This document shows, piece after piece, positions 8,931-18,619 of a DNA stretch of 64,000 nucleotides. This stretch comes from Scardovia wiggsiae. GTDB lineage: Bacteria; Actinomycetota; Actinomycetes; Actinomycetales; Bifidobacteriaceae. The stretch covers positions 992,001-1,056,000 of the forward strand of contig NZ_CP157350.1 in assembly GCF_051045985.1 (NCBI RefSeq). The letters are read 5' to 3'. Numbering within the stretch: the stretch's first letter is position 1; the number at the start of each line of letters is the position of its first letter. The notes under the pieces are model-generated. The model was not told the DNA's origin. It did not search any database and saw only the letters and a program-made list of their open reading frames with translations. The translations under genes were made by a program, and so were the position numbers.

Positions 8931-9862
8931 GAGAGGGCAGGCCCTTCTGTTCCGGAACCCAGTGAAAGCGATATGGACGTCTGTCCCAGCCTGTGTTTCC
9001 CAGCTGATGGAATAGTAATATCAGGCCGCCGCAAATATAAAGGCTCTGTTCCGCATGCATCCCCTGCCCTGCAGTGAGCCCAAGCGGTTCGAGCAAATAT
9101 GCCGAGCCCCTCAGGTGACCTGTCGGACAGGCAGGTTCCCTCAACGACCTGCCCCAGGGAATCCCCGAAAATATCCCATGCGAACCTGTATTTTTTACTG
9201 CCGTTCCCCACAATATCAACAGCAATACGGGAACGGCCGGCCTGCGCGCATATCTCGGCAGAATGGCTGCTGAGATATGACAAAACTGAATCTGCTATAT
9301 CTTCTGCTGAAGCGATATCCATAGGGATAAAAATGTCAGGGAGCGCATCGCGGCTATCCGCCGGCCGGGCATATCCGGATCCGGGACGGGCCTCACCATA
9401 CAGCGCATAATACAGCTGCTTACGCCGGGCGTCATTAACAGCCAGCGTCAGATGGTACGTACCGCTATCGTCGTTATCATGGTTGCCGGGGTCTCCCTTC
9501 CTGGCCCATGACCGCCATAAAGCCTGCGGTTCCAGGATATCCTGCCCTATGATCCGGATATCCTCTGCAAAAGCAAGGGCACGGGCAGCAACTATCCCGG
9601 CACGGAGCCCTGTAAACGGGGCTGGCCCAGTCCCCACAATAACGGTATCCAGATCGCCGTAGCCCAGACCGGCATCAGAAATGGCCCGGTCAATATTCAC
9701 CTGCAGCTTTTCAACATGGCATCGGGAATCAGCCTCAACGATCGGGCTGCAGCCAATGATACCAACACAGGACCCGTAAGACGTATCAATGACTAAACAG
9801 TGTCCCAAAGAGGCTGAGGACATATCTTCGTATGCACCTTTATCAGTTTTACCTATCATCAT
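8927..9862 (-). CDS. tsaB: t6A modification factor TsaB
   Basis: TsaB is an inactive paralogue of TsaD that forms its dimer partner in the t6A complex. The sequence has the ASKHA-type start CLVIDTSYGSCVGIIG (about 22-37) and the conserved VGTGPAPFTGLRAG segment. The length of 311 residues is at the long end for the family because of loops near 115-200. No strong ribosome-binding site precedes the first ATG; the ATG at 9823 is an alternative start. tsaE ends 18 bases upstream. Confidence 0.9.
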   Translation of the reverse strand: MMIGKTDKGAYEDMSSASLGHCLVIDTSYGSCVGIIGCSPIVEADSRCHVEKLQVNIDRAISDAGLGYGDLDTVIVGTGPAPFTGLRAGIVAARALAFAEDIRIIGQDILEPQALWRSWARKGDPGNHDNDDSGTYHLTLAVNDARRKQLYYALYGEARPGSGYARPADSRDALPDIFIPMDIASAEDIADSVLSYLSSHSAEICAQAGRSRIAVDIVGNGSKKYRFAWDIFGDSLGQVVEGTCLSDRSPEGLGIFARTAWAHCRAGDACGTEPLYLRRPDITIPSAGKHRLGQTSISLSLGSGTEGPALS

Positions 9863-9880
9863 TATCTTTGTCTATCATAA

Positions 9881-10507
9881 TTACCGCTTATCGCTGCCGG
9901 CCCCCAAGCTCTGCTGTAAAGAGCCCAGACGATTATCCCATGCCGCGCCTACAGGATGGAGGGTGACAGCTCGTTCCCCGCCATCTGATAAAAACCCGTC
10001 TGATGTACGGGCTGAAGTTACAGGACGTGTAATACTGATCTCCAGCCGGCTGTCCGACAGGACGGACGCCATCGCAGACCCCCATTCTATAAGTATGCAG
10101 GTACCCGGGCGGGGATCTTCAAGCTCCTCATCAAGGCCGAGCGACTCAAGCTCATCAAGAAGCCGGTTTTTTGCATTGTGCGGGTCCTGTGATTGAAGGC
10201 TCCTGTCATTATCAGATCCGGGGAGCCGGTATGCATCAACATGGATAAGATGGGCCGGCGAACCATCGCTGTAATGACCGTCAAGCTCCCGGGCAATAGT
10301 GAAAGTTGGGGATACAACTGCCCCCTCCACATCAAGCCCCATGCCTATCCCCTGGCTGAAGGTTGTTTTCCCCGCACCCAAAGGTCCTGAAAGGACAATA
10401 ACGTCGCCAGAATGCATAATTTTCGCAATACTGCTGCCGCAGGCGCGCATATCGTCGGCAGTAGCAGCACGCAGCATAATATCCGGACTGCTTTCTGTAT
10501 AAACCAT
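9881..10507 (-). CDS. tsaE: t6A ATPase TsaE
   Basis: TsaE is the small P-loop ATPase that resets the TsaB-TsaD complex during t6A synthesis. The Walker A motif GPLGAGKTT is at 41-49, the VVSPTFTIARE segment follows near 66, and ILIEWGSAM (about 142) is the typical C-terminal motif. At 208 residues it is longer than the E. coli protein (153), with an inserted stretch around 85-135. It sits 12 bases downstream of holA. Confidence 0.93.
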   Translation of the reverse strand: MVYTESSPDIMLRAATADDMRACGSSIAKIMHSGDVIVLSGPLGAGKTTFSQGIGMGLDVEGAVVSPTFTIARELDGHYSDGSPAHLIHVDAYRLPGSDNDRSLQSQDPHNAKNRLLDELESLGLDEELEDPRPGTCILIEWGSAMASVLSDSRLEISITRPVTSARTSDGFLSDGGERAVTLHPVGAAWDNRLGSLQQSLGAGSDKR

Positions 10508-10519
10508 ATTTACCGGCCT

Positions 10520-11506
10520 TTATCTGTTTATCCCATCCATCCGGATATTCCCCTTGGATGCGATAGCTTTCAGAAGATATTCCATTGCATAGAGTGGGTC
10601 CGCCCCATTGCTTTTGCACTGTTCATCGACCCATGCTGCAATCTGGATACAATTACCCAGGCCTTCAGAAGTCCACCCGCGCACATCATGGCGTGCATTT
10701 CGCAGCTGCCAGAGCGACATTTTTGCCTCAGCAGGGGTGATTTTGCCCTGGTCAACAGCTGAAGCCTTTGCCATTGACCGGATCTTTACAGCAATCGCCC
10801 CAAGGATCGCCAGAGGATCTATCCCCTGTATCACGGCATTCCGCATACCAATAATAGCCTGCGCAAGATCCCCTCCAATAGCCAAGTCGGCAACAGTAAA
10901 ACCTGTGACCTGAGGGTCCGCAGACAGATAGGTACGGGCAATAGCAAGTGTCATAGGGTTATCGGGGAAATCATCACACAGCTGGCGGCATAATGCAGCG
11001 ATCTCACCGGTACGGGCCCCTAGAGTATCCGCTATGAACTGTGCAGCATCATTATTGATACGCCGGCCATACATTTCAAAACGCTGTCTGACGAAGTTCG
11101 TCCGCGAATTTGCATTCTTGAGGTCCGCAACTTTATCGACTGCAGCACCCGCAGCCTGTGCCCTTCTGATAATGCCGCTCCCCTTTGCAGAACCGTTATG
11201 CTGTACGATAACGATACTTGCTGCGGGGCTGGCTGATGCCCGGGCATCTGAACAGTAGCTGACCAGCGCCCTCCCAACATCTTCAGCCATGTCCTCCCCA
11301 TGGGAAATGACAACAACTGATGCATCCGACAAAAGGGAGGGGCTGACCGCCTCATCGAAATCAAAGGATGTGCAGGATGCCGCGTCGAGCTCTATAACCT
11401 CAGCATCAGGCAGTGCTGCATGCGCTTTATCCTTAAGCTCGCGTACACGCTGGGCTGCCAGAAAATCATCAGCACCTGAGACGATATGTATCCTTCCTTG
11501 CGGCAT
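10520..11506 (-). CDS. holA: DNA polymerase III delta subunit HolA
   Basis: The delta subunit opens the beta sliding clamp within the clamp-loader complex. The 328-residue protein begins IHIVSGADDFLAAQRV, like other HolA proteins, and shows the LRNARHDVRGWTSEGL C-terminal region of the family in place of catalytic Walker motifs. The ATG is preceded by GTGGAAGC. Its first 38 bases overlap the end of comEC, a tight linkage also common elsewhere in actinobacteria and firmicutes. Confidence 0.92.
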   Translation of the reverse strand: MPQGRIHIVSGADDFLAAQRVRELKDKAHAALPDAEVIELDAASCTSFDFDEAVSPSLLSDASVVVISHGEDMAEDVGRALVSYCSDARASASPAASIVIVQHNGSAKGSGIIRRAQAAGAAVDKVADLKNANSRTNFVRQRFEMYGRRINNDAAQFIADTLGARTGEIAALCRQLCDDFPDNPMTLAIARTYLSADPQVTGFTVADLAIGGDLAQAIIGMRNAVIQGIDPLAILGAIAVKIRSMAKASAVDQGKITPAEAKMSLWQLRNARHDVRGWTSEGLGNCIQIAAWVDEQCKSNGADPLYAMEYLLKAIASKGNIRMDGINR

Positions 11507-13439
11507 GCTTCCACTGTTCCTTTATCGGTGGACAAACCGCTTCAGCGCCCTGCTGCCAGCGGGAAACAAAAATACTTCGGCGGATATCATCCCGGTACCT
11601 CTGTATCCGTTCACGCGGTCCTATATGCAGTTCAGCATCATTACTTATTCCTGCAGCATCTGTCTTCACAGCACGTGCAATCCGCACAGCAATGGCTACC
11701 ACGCTGAATGCGCTATATACCGCAGCTAAAACCATCACACCTTTTATCCCCGAAGGCCACGGCACCGCGCACCACGGATTGTCCGACATCCATAGGGATA
11801 CAGCATTCATTACCTGGGTAAACCCCGAAGCGAGCCACACACAGCCGAAAGATAAGGAAGGCCATACAGTACACGTTATGAACCCTATTATGCCAAATAC
11901 TGTTGCGCATGATACGAACGGCGCAACGGCAAGGTTCGCAGCCACAGACAGTACAGGTATTGATGGCGTTATGAGGATACTTACCGGAAGGCTCAGCAGC
12001 TGGGCACAGACAGTAAGGGATACAGCCTGTGCGCCAGCTCTGGGGATATACCGTGACAGTATCCCGCACAGGCCGGGATGGAAAAGGAATATCCCGTAAA
12101 CAGCAGAACAGGACAGGGCGAATCCGAAGCTCCATGCATAGGATGGGCAGATAAGCAGGACCATTATGACCGTAAGGTTTAACAGTGAAAATGCATTTTT
12201 CAGGATGCCTGCGAATAATGCAAGTATCCCCAGCATCCCCATAACCAGAGCCCTTACTATGGAGTCTGAAGGGTACATAAACATATAAAGCGCACAGTAT
12301 CCGCATGCTGTCACGCCGGCTACTGTCTTCCGGTGCGCATGCAGCCGGACAAGTATCCATCTGAGGAATACTGCGATAAGGGCAAAATGGCTCCCTGAAA
12401 CAGCCATGAGATGCATGATCCCCAGATTGAGGAAAGAATTTTTAATACGGGAAATATATGCGCTTGGAATGGATGGCGGGCCTGCATTGCCTATCCCTGC
12501 CTGCCTTTCCGGAACAGCACCGCTTCCCCGTACCCCGTTCCCGGATACTTTGCCTGATGCCGAAGTATTATCCGCGAGGAAGGACTCATTGCCCATAACA
12601 CCTAAGGTCAGGCCCGGAACAAGTATCCTTCCCTGCGGCGAAAGACGCTGTGTCTGTGCGATAAATGCATTTTGCATCCTGTTTATATATCTGAACCATA
12701 GTTTTGGCTTCTCCACAAGTTTTACGGATATCTCTGCAGAAGCAGCACCCGGTCCCCCTGCCCTGCTGCCGGCAGATATCCAGTATGGGACTTTCCCATA
12801 CTGGGCCCGGGATATTGCGCCTGTAACAGCAAAGTATCCATGATTTTCAAATATGCATGACCCGCCTTTCGCATATAAACGTACAGGCAGCGAAACAGCT
12901 GACAGGACGCCGCCGGCATCGGCTACATGCGTAATATGCGCATCGATCTTGCAGTCAAAGCTTCTCCTGTCGGAAGCCGTCATCGGCGATTCTGCCCGCA
13001 CGAACACTGATACAGGTGCGGAAGAAGTATCTTTGGAACCAGACAGCTGAGTTCTGCCGGGTGCGCTAAGGGTGCCAAGTATGCCGGATGCGCCAGGAGC
13101 ATTAAAAGTGCCATGCCTGCCATGCATGCCAGATATACCAAACGCAGAGATATCTGACTGTTCCGTATTTTCATATACGCATACGCTGACAGCCATGCAC
13201 AGGCCGGCGACCGAGCACACAATACAATAAAGCCCTGCACTCACAAGGATACCGGGTCGCAGGCGAGGCACTTTGCCGGCACACAGCCACACTATTACAG
13301 AGCCTGCTACGATACCCGCTCCGCAGGAAATGGCAAAACCGGGGATCATCTCGGGCCTCATATGGCATATCAGCGCAGCTGCCCATAAAGCCACGGCAAC
13401 AATGCATAATCTGAAATCCTTATAGATACTGTTTTTCAT
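11469..13439 (-). CDS. comEC: ComEC/Rec2-type DNA uptake channel
   Basis: ComEC is the inner-membrane channel for single-stranded DNA during natural transformation. The protein has N-terminal membrane helices and a DUF4131-like region, followed by the Competence domain with the conserved LMAVSGSHFALIAVFLRW segment and a further set of helices. The beta-lactamase-like C-terminal domain found in Bacillus ComEC is absent; the protein ends shortly after the membrane part. The open frame begins at a GTG at 13469, but the ATG at 13439 has GGAGG ten bases upstream and is preferred. The gene overlaps holA. Confidence 0.9.
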   Translation of the reverse strand: MKNSIYKDFRLCIVAVALWAAALICHMRPEMIPGFAISCGAGIVAGSVIVWLCAGKVPRLRPGILVSAGLYCIVCSVAGLCMAVSVCVYENTEQSDISAFGISGMHGRHGTFNAPGASGILGTLSAPGRTQLSGSKDTSSAPVSVFVRAESPMTASDRRSFDCKIDAHITHVADAGGVLSAVSLPVRLYAKGGSCIFENHGYFAVTGAISRAQYGKVPYWISAGSRAGGPGAASAEISVKLVEKPKLWFRYINRMQNAFIAQTQRLSPQGRILVPGLTLGVMGNESFLADNTSASGKVSGNGVRGSGAVPERQAGIGNAGPPSIPSAYISRIKNSFLNLGIMHLMAVSGSHFALIAVFLRWILVRLHAHRKTVAGVTACGYCALYMFMYPSDSIVRALVMGMLGILALFAGILKNAFSLLNLTVIMVLLICPSYAWSFGFALSCSAVYGIFLFHPGLCGILSRYIPRAGAQAVSLTVCAQLLSLPVSILITPSIPVLSVAANLAVAPFVSCATVFGIIGFITCTVWPSLSFGCVWLASGFTQVMNAVSLWMSDNPWCAVPWPSGIKGVMVLAAVYSAFSVVAIAVRIARAVKTDAAGISNDAELHIGPRERIQRYRDDIRRSIFVSRWQQGAEAVCPPIKEQWKHAARKDTYRLRC

Positions 13440-13455
13440 CGTTCCGCCGCCTCCG

Positions 13456-14121
13456 CTACCCGGATACACTGATGCTGCCGCGGATTTTTGCCAGTGTTTT
13501 TGCCCCTATCCCTGCAACGTTGAGAAGCTCATCAACAGATGTGAAACGGCCGTGGGATGTGCGGTAAGCGATAATTTTCTTTGCAGTAGATGGCCCTATA
13601 CCTTTTATTGTTTCAAGCTGCTCTTCAGAAGCAGAATTGATATTGATACGCATATCCTGCTTCCCCGTACTTCCGGGATTTCCTCCATTGCCCGAAATCC
13701 CGGTACCCTGTGAGGGCTGTCCGGACATCCCGGCAGCCCCTCCCTTCTGCTCTGCTTCCTGCTGAAGCGTACGGCTCTGCTCACTTTCCTCTGCCTGCCC
13801 GGCTGCACTGCCTGTATTGCCAGAATCTCCGGTACTGTGCTGCGCGGCGTCCCCATCCTTCCCCTGGTGATCCTGATGCCGGCTGGTGTCTCTGCTGCGG
13901 CCGGACGCAGCAATACCCACCGCCTGCTGAAGTGACCGTATGCTTGAAGACTGTATGATAAGCAGGGTCAGGCTGGCACACAGCCCTGTGACGAGGATAA
14001 GGATGATGCATACCGCCTGCGCGGGCGTCATAAAAAACCGGTGGGATGGGTGTGCATAAATATCCCGGTGCCGTCCTGGAATCTTACCGTGCCGCATACA
14101 GAAATGGTGCCATATAACCAT
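13456..14121 (-). CDS. comEA: ComEA helix-hairpin-helix DNA-binding protein
   Basis: ComEA is the membrane-anchored receptor that binds incoming DNA. The open frame encodes one membrane helix (about 32-55), a low-complexity Gln/Gly/Ser-rich linker and a C-terminal pair of helix-hairpin-helix motifs (ININSASEEQLETIKGIG, then VDELLNVAGIGAKTL). The start is uncertain. The ATG at 14121 lies inside a 13-bp inverted repeat and has no ribosome-binding site; ATG 14097 and ATG 14031 are alternatives. It is followed by comEC, with the two genes forming the usual uptake operon. Confidence 0.88.
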   Translation of the reverse strand: MVIWHHFCMRHGKIPGRHRDIYAHPSHRFFMTPAQAVCIILILVTGLCASLTLLIIQSSSIRSLQQAVGIAASGRSRDTSRHQDHQGKDGDAAQHSTGDSGNTGSAAGQAEESEQSRTLQQEAEQKGGAAGMSGQPSQGTGISGNGGNPGSTGKQDMRININSASEEQLETIKGIGPSTAKKIIAYRTSHGRFTSVDELLNVAGIGAKTLAKIRGSISVSG

Positions 14122-14138
14122 CGTTTATGGCACCATTT
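14102..14138. promoter_or_regulatory. 13-bp perfect inverted repeat upstream of comEA
   Basis: The perfect arms AAATGGTGCCATA (14102-14114) and TATGGCACCATTT (14126-14138) are separated by 11 bases. They lie between the leuS stop and the body of comEA and overlap the first possible comEA ATG. The structure could be a terminator for leuS with a weak T-tract, or an operator for the competence operon. Confidence 0.5.
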
Positions 14139-14297
14139 TCATAAGCTGTGGCTGAATGTGGATAACACACCTTGCCTTACGCTTGACAACAGGCCTCAGC
14201 CGCGTATCCGGCAGCTGCAGCGTCCCGGCCGGAACCTCTCAGCCGAAACCTCTCAGGTCGGAACCGGAGGCCTGCCAGTAACAGTAACCCCGGAATG

Positions 14298-17252
14298 CTA
14301 TTCTGCCGGAACAATCGACACAATTTTTGGCGGTTTTACAATCACCTTCCTTGGGGCTTTCCCTCCGAGCCTGCTGGCCACTGCCTCGCTTTCCAATGCA
14401 CGCTTTTCCAGCTCCTCAGCACTGATATCGGCGGGGACTTCAAGCTTGCCGCGGACCTTGCCTTTTATCTGGATCACGGCAGTAACCGTGTCCTGGCCCA
14501 CATACCGGCTGTCTGCTTCAGGCCACTGCGCATGGGCTATCGATTCCGCATGCCCCAGCCTGTTCCACAACTCTTCGCATATATGCGGAGCTATCGGGGA
14601 AAGCATAAGGATCAGCGGCTCTACCGCTGACCGGGGCACCGCCTTCACTGTAGTCAGATGGTTATTCAGCACGATCAGTTTGGAGATAGCGGTATTCGGC
14701 CGCATACCCTCAATCTCTTCGGTAACTTCGGCGATAGTATTGTTAAGCAGCTTAAGGGTCTTACCGTCAGGGGCATCCTCCGTAACAGAGACCTCCCCTG
14801 TATTTTCATCAATCACATTGCGCCACAGCCTCTGCAGGAACCGCATCCCGCCGATGACATTTTTGGTATCCCAAGGGCGGGATTCGTCAATGGGCCCCAT
14901 GCTCATCTCGTACAGCCGGAAAGTATCAGCACCATACTGTCTGCTCATTTCGTCAGGCGTGATGATATTTTTAAGGCTTTTGCCCATCTTGCCGAATTCA
15001 CGGCTGACTTTCTGCCCCTTCCAGGAATATTCAGATACACCGTCCACATCCTTTTCTTCGACTTCTGCAGCCGGGACATACTGCCCCCGGGAATCTGTAT
15101 ATGCATATGCCTGGATATACCCGTTATTGAAAAGCTTGTGGAAAGGTTCCGGGGAATTCACATACCCCAGGTCAAAAAGGATTTTATGCCAGAACCGTGT
15201 ATACAGCAGGTGAAGCACAGAATGTTCCACGCCGCCGACATACAGGTCTACCCCGCCGGCATCCCCTGCTGTAGGGTTGTGCCGGGGGCCAAGCCAGTAT
15301 GCGAATTCATCTTTATCAACCATATGCGCACTGTCATGCGGATCAATATAGCGCATATAGTACCAGCATGATCCGGCCCAGTTAGGCATGGTATTGGTAT
15401 CACGGTGGTAGGTTTGAGGCCCATCCCCCAGGTCAAGGGTGACGTTTACCCAGTCCGGGTTGCGTGACAGCGGCGCTTCAGGGTCTGACTCATTGTCTTC
15501 AGGGTCGAATGTGCGCGGAGCATAATCCGGGACGTCAGGCAGGCCTATAGGAAGCTGGCTGTCAGGCACCAGATGGGCTACCCCTTCATCATCATAAACG
15601 ATAGGGAACGGCTCCCCCCAGTAACGCTGACGGGAGAAAAGCCAATCCCTCAGCCTGTAGGAGACTCTCCCTTCGCCTGCCCCCTCACGTTCAAGCCATG
15701 CAACCATCGCCTCAGCAGCTTTGTCAACTGACATGCCGTTCAGTGAAGGCGCAGTGCCCGTATACTCATCAGCGTCCCTGGGAGAATTGATAACTATGCC
15801 GTCATGGAGAATATAAGCAGATTTCCCTTCATAATTGCCGAGGCTGTCCTGCGAACCATCGGAAGGCTTTACTGTGTAGATGACGGGGAGGCCGAAAGCA
15901 TCAGCAAATTCATAGTCCCGCTGGTCGCCGCCCGGGACTGCCATTATGGCACCAGTCCCATAATCCATAAGCACATAATCAGCAGAAAAAACAGGCAAAA
16001 GCGTCCCGGTTACAGGGTTTTTGGCATACAGCCCTGTAAAGAAGCCGGTTTTAGCCCCGTTATCTTCTATCCGGTCGCGGGCTGTTTTCGCTGCTGAGGT
16101 CTTCCTGTATTCGCGGACGGCAGATTTCGGGTCACTGTATCCGGACGTCCACCGGCCAGGGATATCAGCTTCCCACTGCTCAGGTACATTTTCAAGGAGC
16201 GGATGCTCGGGGGAAACAACGGCAAAAGTTGAGCCGTAAAGGGTATCGGGCCGCGTTGTATAAACTTCCAGATCCTGTCCAAGCCTGCTGCCGTCAGCGC
16301 TGTATATGCCGAAACGCACAGAAGCCCCATGCGACTCGCCTATCCAGTTACGCTGCATCAGTTTGACTTTTTCAGGCCAGTCGATAGTATCCAAATCTTC
16401 TATAAGCCGGTGCCCGTACGCGGTGATCCGCATGGACCACTGGCTCAGCTCACGCTGGAACACAGGGAAATTGCCCCGCTCTGAGCGCCCGTCCGCTGTC
16501 ACTTCCTCATTGGCCAGCACGGTCCCGAGCCCCGGGCACCAGTTGACAGGGGATTTGGAAATATACGCAAGCCGGAAATCATTAAGGATATCAGCCCGCT
16601 GGGCATGGGTAAGGTCCTTCCACTGCTTCCCCGTACCCTCGAATCCCGGGATTTCACGGTCTCCTGATTCAAACTGGGCTTCAAGCTCGCTAATTGGCCG
16701 TGCACTCCCTTTCGCCCCATCGGCACGGACAAAACCTTCGTCATACCATGAATCATATATCCGTGAAAAGATCCATTGTGTCCATCGGATATATTCAGGG
16801 TCTATAGTTTTCAGGGAACGCCGGTAATCAAAGCTGAGTCCCATACGGCGAAGCTGGCGCTGCATATTGGCAATATTCTGTTCAGTAGTGATGCGCGGAT
16901 GCTGCCCGGTCTGCACCGCATACTGCTCCGCCGGAAGGCCGAAAGCGTCGTATCCCATAGTATGCAGCACATTTTCACCCTTCATGCGGTGGTATCGTGC
17001 CATAACGTCTGTTGCAATATATCCGAGCGGATGGCCTACATGCAGGCCTTTACCTGACGGGTAGGGGAACATGGATATGACGAAATACGGGGTACGCCCG
17101 TCCGCGTGGTCCCCCTGATAATCTTTAAGATGGCCTTTCACATTCCCGGCCCAGAATGTGCCTTCCTTGTCCCATACATCCTGCCAGTGTTTCTCTATGG
17201 CCTGCGCAGCCTGCGCAGTATACCTGTACCTGGGTTCGGAATCGGTGCTCAT
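14298..17252 (-). CDS. leuS: Leucyl-tRNA synthetase
   Basis: Class I synthetase charging tRNA-Leu. The 984-residue protein has the HIGH-type motif in PYPSGKGLHVGHPLGY (HVGH at 71-74), a CP1 editing insertion in the middle with the TRPDTLYGSTF threonine-rich editing motif, and the KMSKS-type motif KMGKSLKN. The ATG is preceded by CAGGAGAATT. The gene is monocistronic, or transcribed after corA; the 130-base gap upstream has no clear hairpin. Confidence 0.97.
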   Translation of the reverse strand: MSTDSEPRYRYTAQAAQAIEKHWQDVWDKEGTFWAGNVKGHLKDYQGDHADGRTPYFVISMFPYPSGKGLHVGHPLGYIATDVMARYHRMKGENVLHTMGYDAFGLPAEQYAVQTGQHPRITTEQNIANMQRQLRRMGLSFDYRRSLKTIDPEYIRWTQWIFSRIYDSWYDEGFVRADGAKGSARPISELEAQFESGDREIPGFEGTGKQWKDLTHAQRADILNDFRLAYISKSPVNWCPGLGTVLANEEVTADGRSERGNFPVFQRELSQWSMRITAYGHRLIEDLDTIDWPEKVKLMQRNWIGESHGASVRFGIYSADGSRLGQDLEVYTTRPDTLYGSTFAVVSPEHPLLENVPEQWEADIPGRWTSGYSDPKSAVREYRKTSAAKTARDRIEDNGAKTGFFTGLYAKNPVTGTLLPVFSADYVLMDYGTGAIMAVPGGDQRDYEFADAFGLPVIYTVKPSDGSQDSLGNYEGKSAYILHDGIVINSPRDADEYTGTAPSLNGMSVDKAAEAMVAWLEREGAGEGRVSYRLRDWLFSRQRYWGEPFPIVYDDEGVAHLVPDSQLPIGLPDVPDYAPRTFDPEDNESDPEAPLSRNPDWVNVTLDLGDGPQTYHRDTNTMPNWAGSCWYYMRYIDPHDSAHMVDKDEFAYWLGPRHNPTAGDAGGVDLYVGGVEHSVLHLLYTRFWHKILFDLGYVNSPEPFHKLFNNGYIQAYAYTDSRGQYVPAAEVEEKDVDGVSEYSWKGQKVSREFGKMGKSLKNIITPDEMSRQYGADTFRLYEMSMGPIDESRPWDTKNVIGGMRFLQRLWRNVIDENTGEVSVTEDAPDGKTLKLLNNTIAEVTEEIEGMRPNTAISKLIVLNNHLTTVKAVPRSAVEPLILMLSPIAPHICEELWNRLGHAESIAHAQWPEADSRYVGQDTVTAVIQIKGKVRGKLEVPADISAEELEKRALESEAVASRLGGKAPRKVIVKPPKIVSIVPAE

Positions 17253-17384
17253 AATTCTCCTGTATCTGTTGCAAACTCCTGTATGAAATTATCCCCGCTG
17301 TTTACGACTTTACAGATTTTATAATACAGACTTTATACCGCGCAGCAGGGATGGGACAGCGGCTGAAGGTAGGCCGAGGGCAGC

Positions 17385-18341
17385 TCAGCTTTTGCCCACT
17401 TTGAAGAACCGGCTGTGCATAAGCCACCATGTGGCGCCCACGGTAATGGCCAGGGTGGAAAGCATAACTGTCGCAAAACCCCACGGCTTGTCAAGGAAGG
17501 GCATCCACGGGAAATTCATGCCGTACAGCGAAAATACAAGGGTCGGGATGGTCAGGACGATGGAAATAATAGTAAATACCCGCATAACATTATTCACATT
17601 ATTCGACACAATGGAACTGAACGCATCCGTCATCCCCTGAAGAACGCCCTGGTAAATAGTTGCCATCTCGATAGCCTGCTTATTCTCTGTGATCACATCC
17701 TCAAGCAGATCATTATCATCCTCGTACGGCCTGATACGGTTCAAGGTGGTCAGCTTCTCAAGCACTATTTCATTCGATTTAAGGCTTGTGGTGAAATACA
17801 GCAAAGACTTAGACAGCTCCATGAGGATGAGGATCTCACGGTTCTGCGTGGAATCCTGCATCCTGATCTCCAGTTTGTCGGATTCCCGGTCAATGATACG
17901 CAGATACCGCAGATACATTGCCGCATTCCGGTAAAGTATCTGCAAAATAAACCGTGTATGCATAAAAGTATTGAACCCGCGGATAGTCCCGTCCATAAAC
18001 GGGTGCAGAAGCGGGGTATCCTGCGAGCATACAGTAATGATCACGCCGTCAGTCACAATAATAGACAGAGGGATAGTATTGTACCAGTTCCGCTCAGCAC
18101 GCTCTTCGACAGTAGGGATATCAACGATGATCATAGTATAGTCATCTTCAACATCAATACGTGAGCGCTCTTCATCATCCAGAGGGGCCCGCAGGTCTGC
18201 GAGGTCGATCTTATGCTTCTGTGAAACCGTCGAAAGCTCTATATCCGTGGGGTCAACAAGTGATATCCATGCGCCGCGTTCAGGCTTCGAGACCTGCTCT
18301 GTCTGCCCGTCAATCGTATTAAATATACGCATCATAGTCAT
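17385..18341 (-). CDS. corA: CorA family magnesium/cobalt transporter
   Basis: CorA is a pentameric divalent-cation channel of the inner membrane. A soluble N-terminal domain is followed by two membrane helices at the C-terminus, with the signature YGMNFPWMP between them, and a short basic tail. The open frame starts at a TTG (18353), but the ATG at 18341 has GAGG six bases upstream and gives 318 residues, usual for the family. Confidence 0.93.
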   Translation of the reverse strand: MTMMRIFNTIDGQTEQVSKPERGAWISLVDPTDIELSTVSQKHKIDLADLRAPLDDEERSRIDVEDDYTMIIVDIPTVEERAERNWYNTIPLSIIVTDGVIITVCSQDTPLLHPFMDGTIRGFNTFMHTRFILQILYRNAAMYLRYLRIIDRESDKLEIRMQDSTQNREILILMELSKSLLYFTTSLKSNEIVLEKLTTLNRIRPYEDDNDLLEDVITENKQAIEMATIYQGVLQGMTDAFSSIVSNNVNNVMRVFTIISIVLTIPTLVFSLYGMNFPWMPFLDKPWGFATVMLSTLAITVGATWWLMHSRFFKVGKS

Positions 18342-18619
18342 CACCGCCCTCAATACACCGAGTAAGCTTTACATCATAACCTTATATTTTATACTGAAGT
18401 AAATACGTAGTAAAAATTGAACGTTACCCCTTCACTATAAGTAGATTAAAACACCGTGCAGAGTATAGCTTATTTTATCTGCAACCGGGATCTGTCATTA
18501 TGGATCTTTACAATTTTAAATGAATAAGATCAATTTCGATATAAAGCCGAGGAGCCTTAGCGCATGGATACGAGCGATCCTCTGGAATCCGGCAGCTATT
18601 CAGGCAAAACTAACAGGCT

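Noticed and set aside
14157..14165. Single DnaA-box-like TGTGGATAA near leuS
   Set aside because: One isolated copy with no cluster and no dnaA/dnaN nearby is not an origin.
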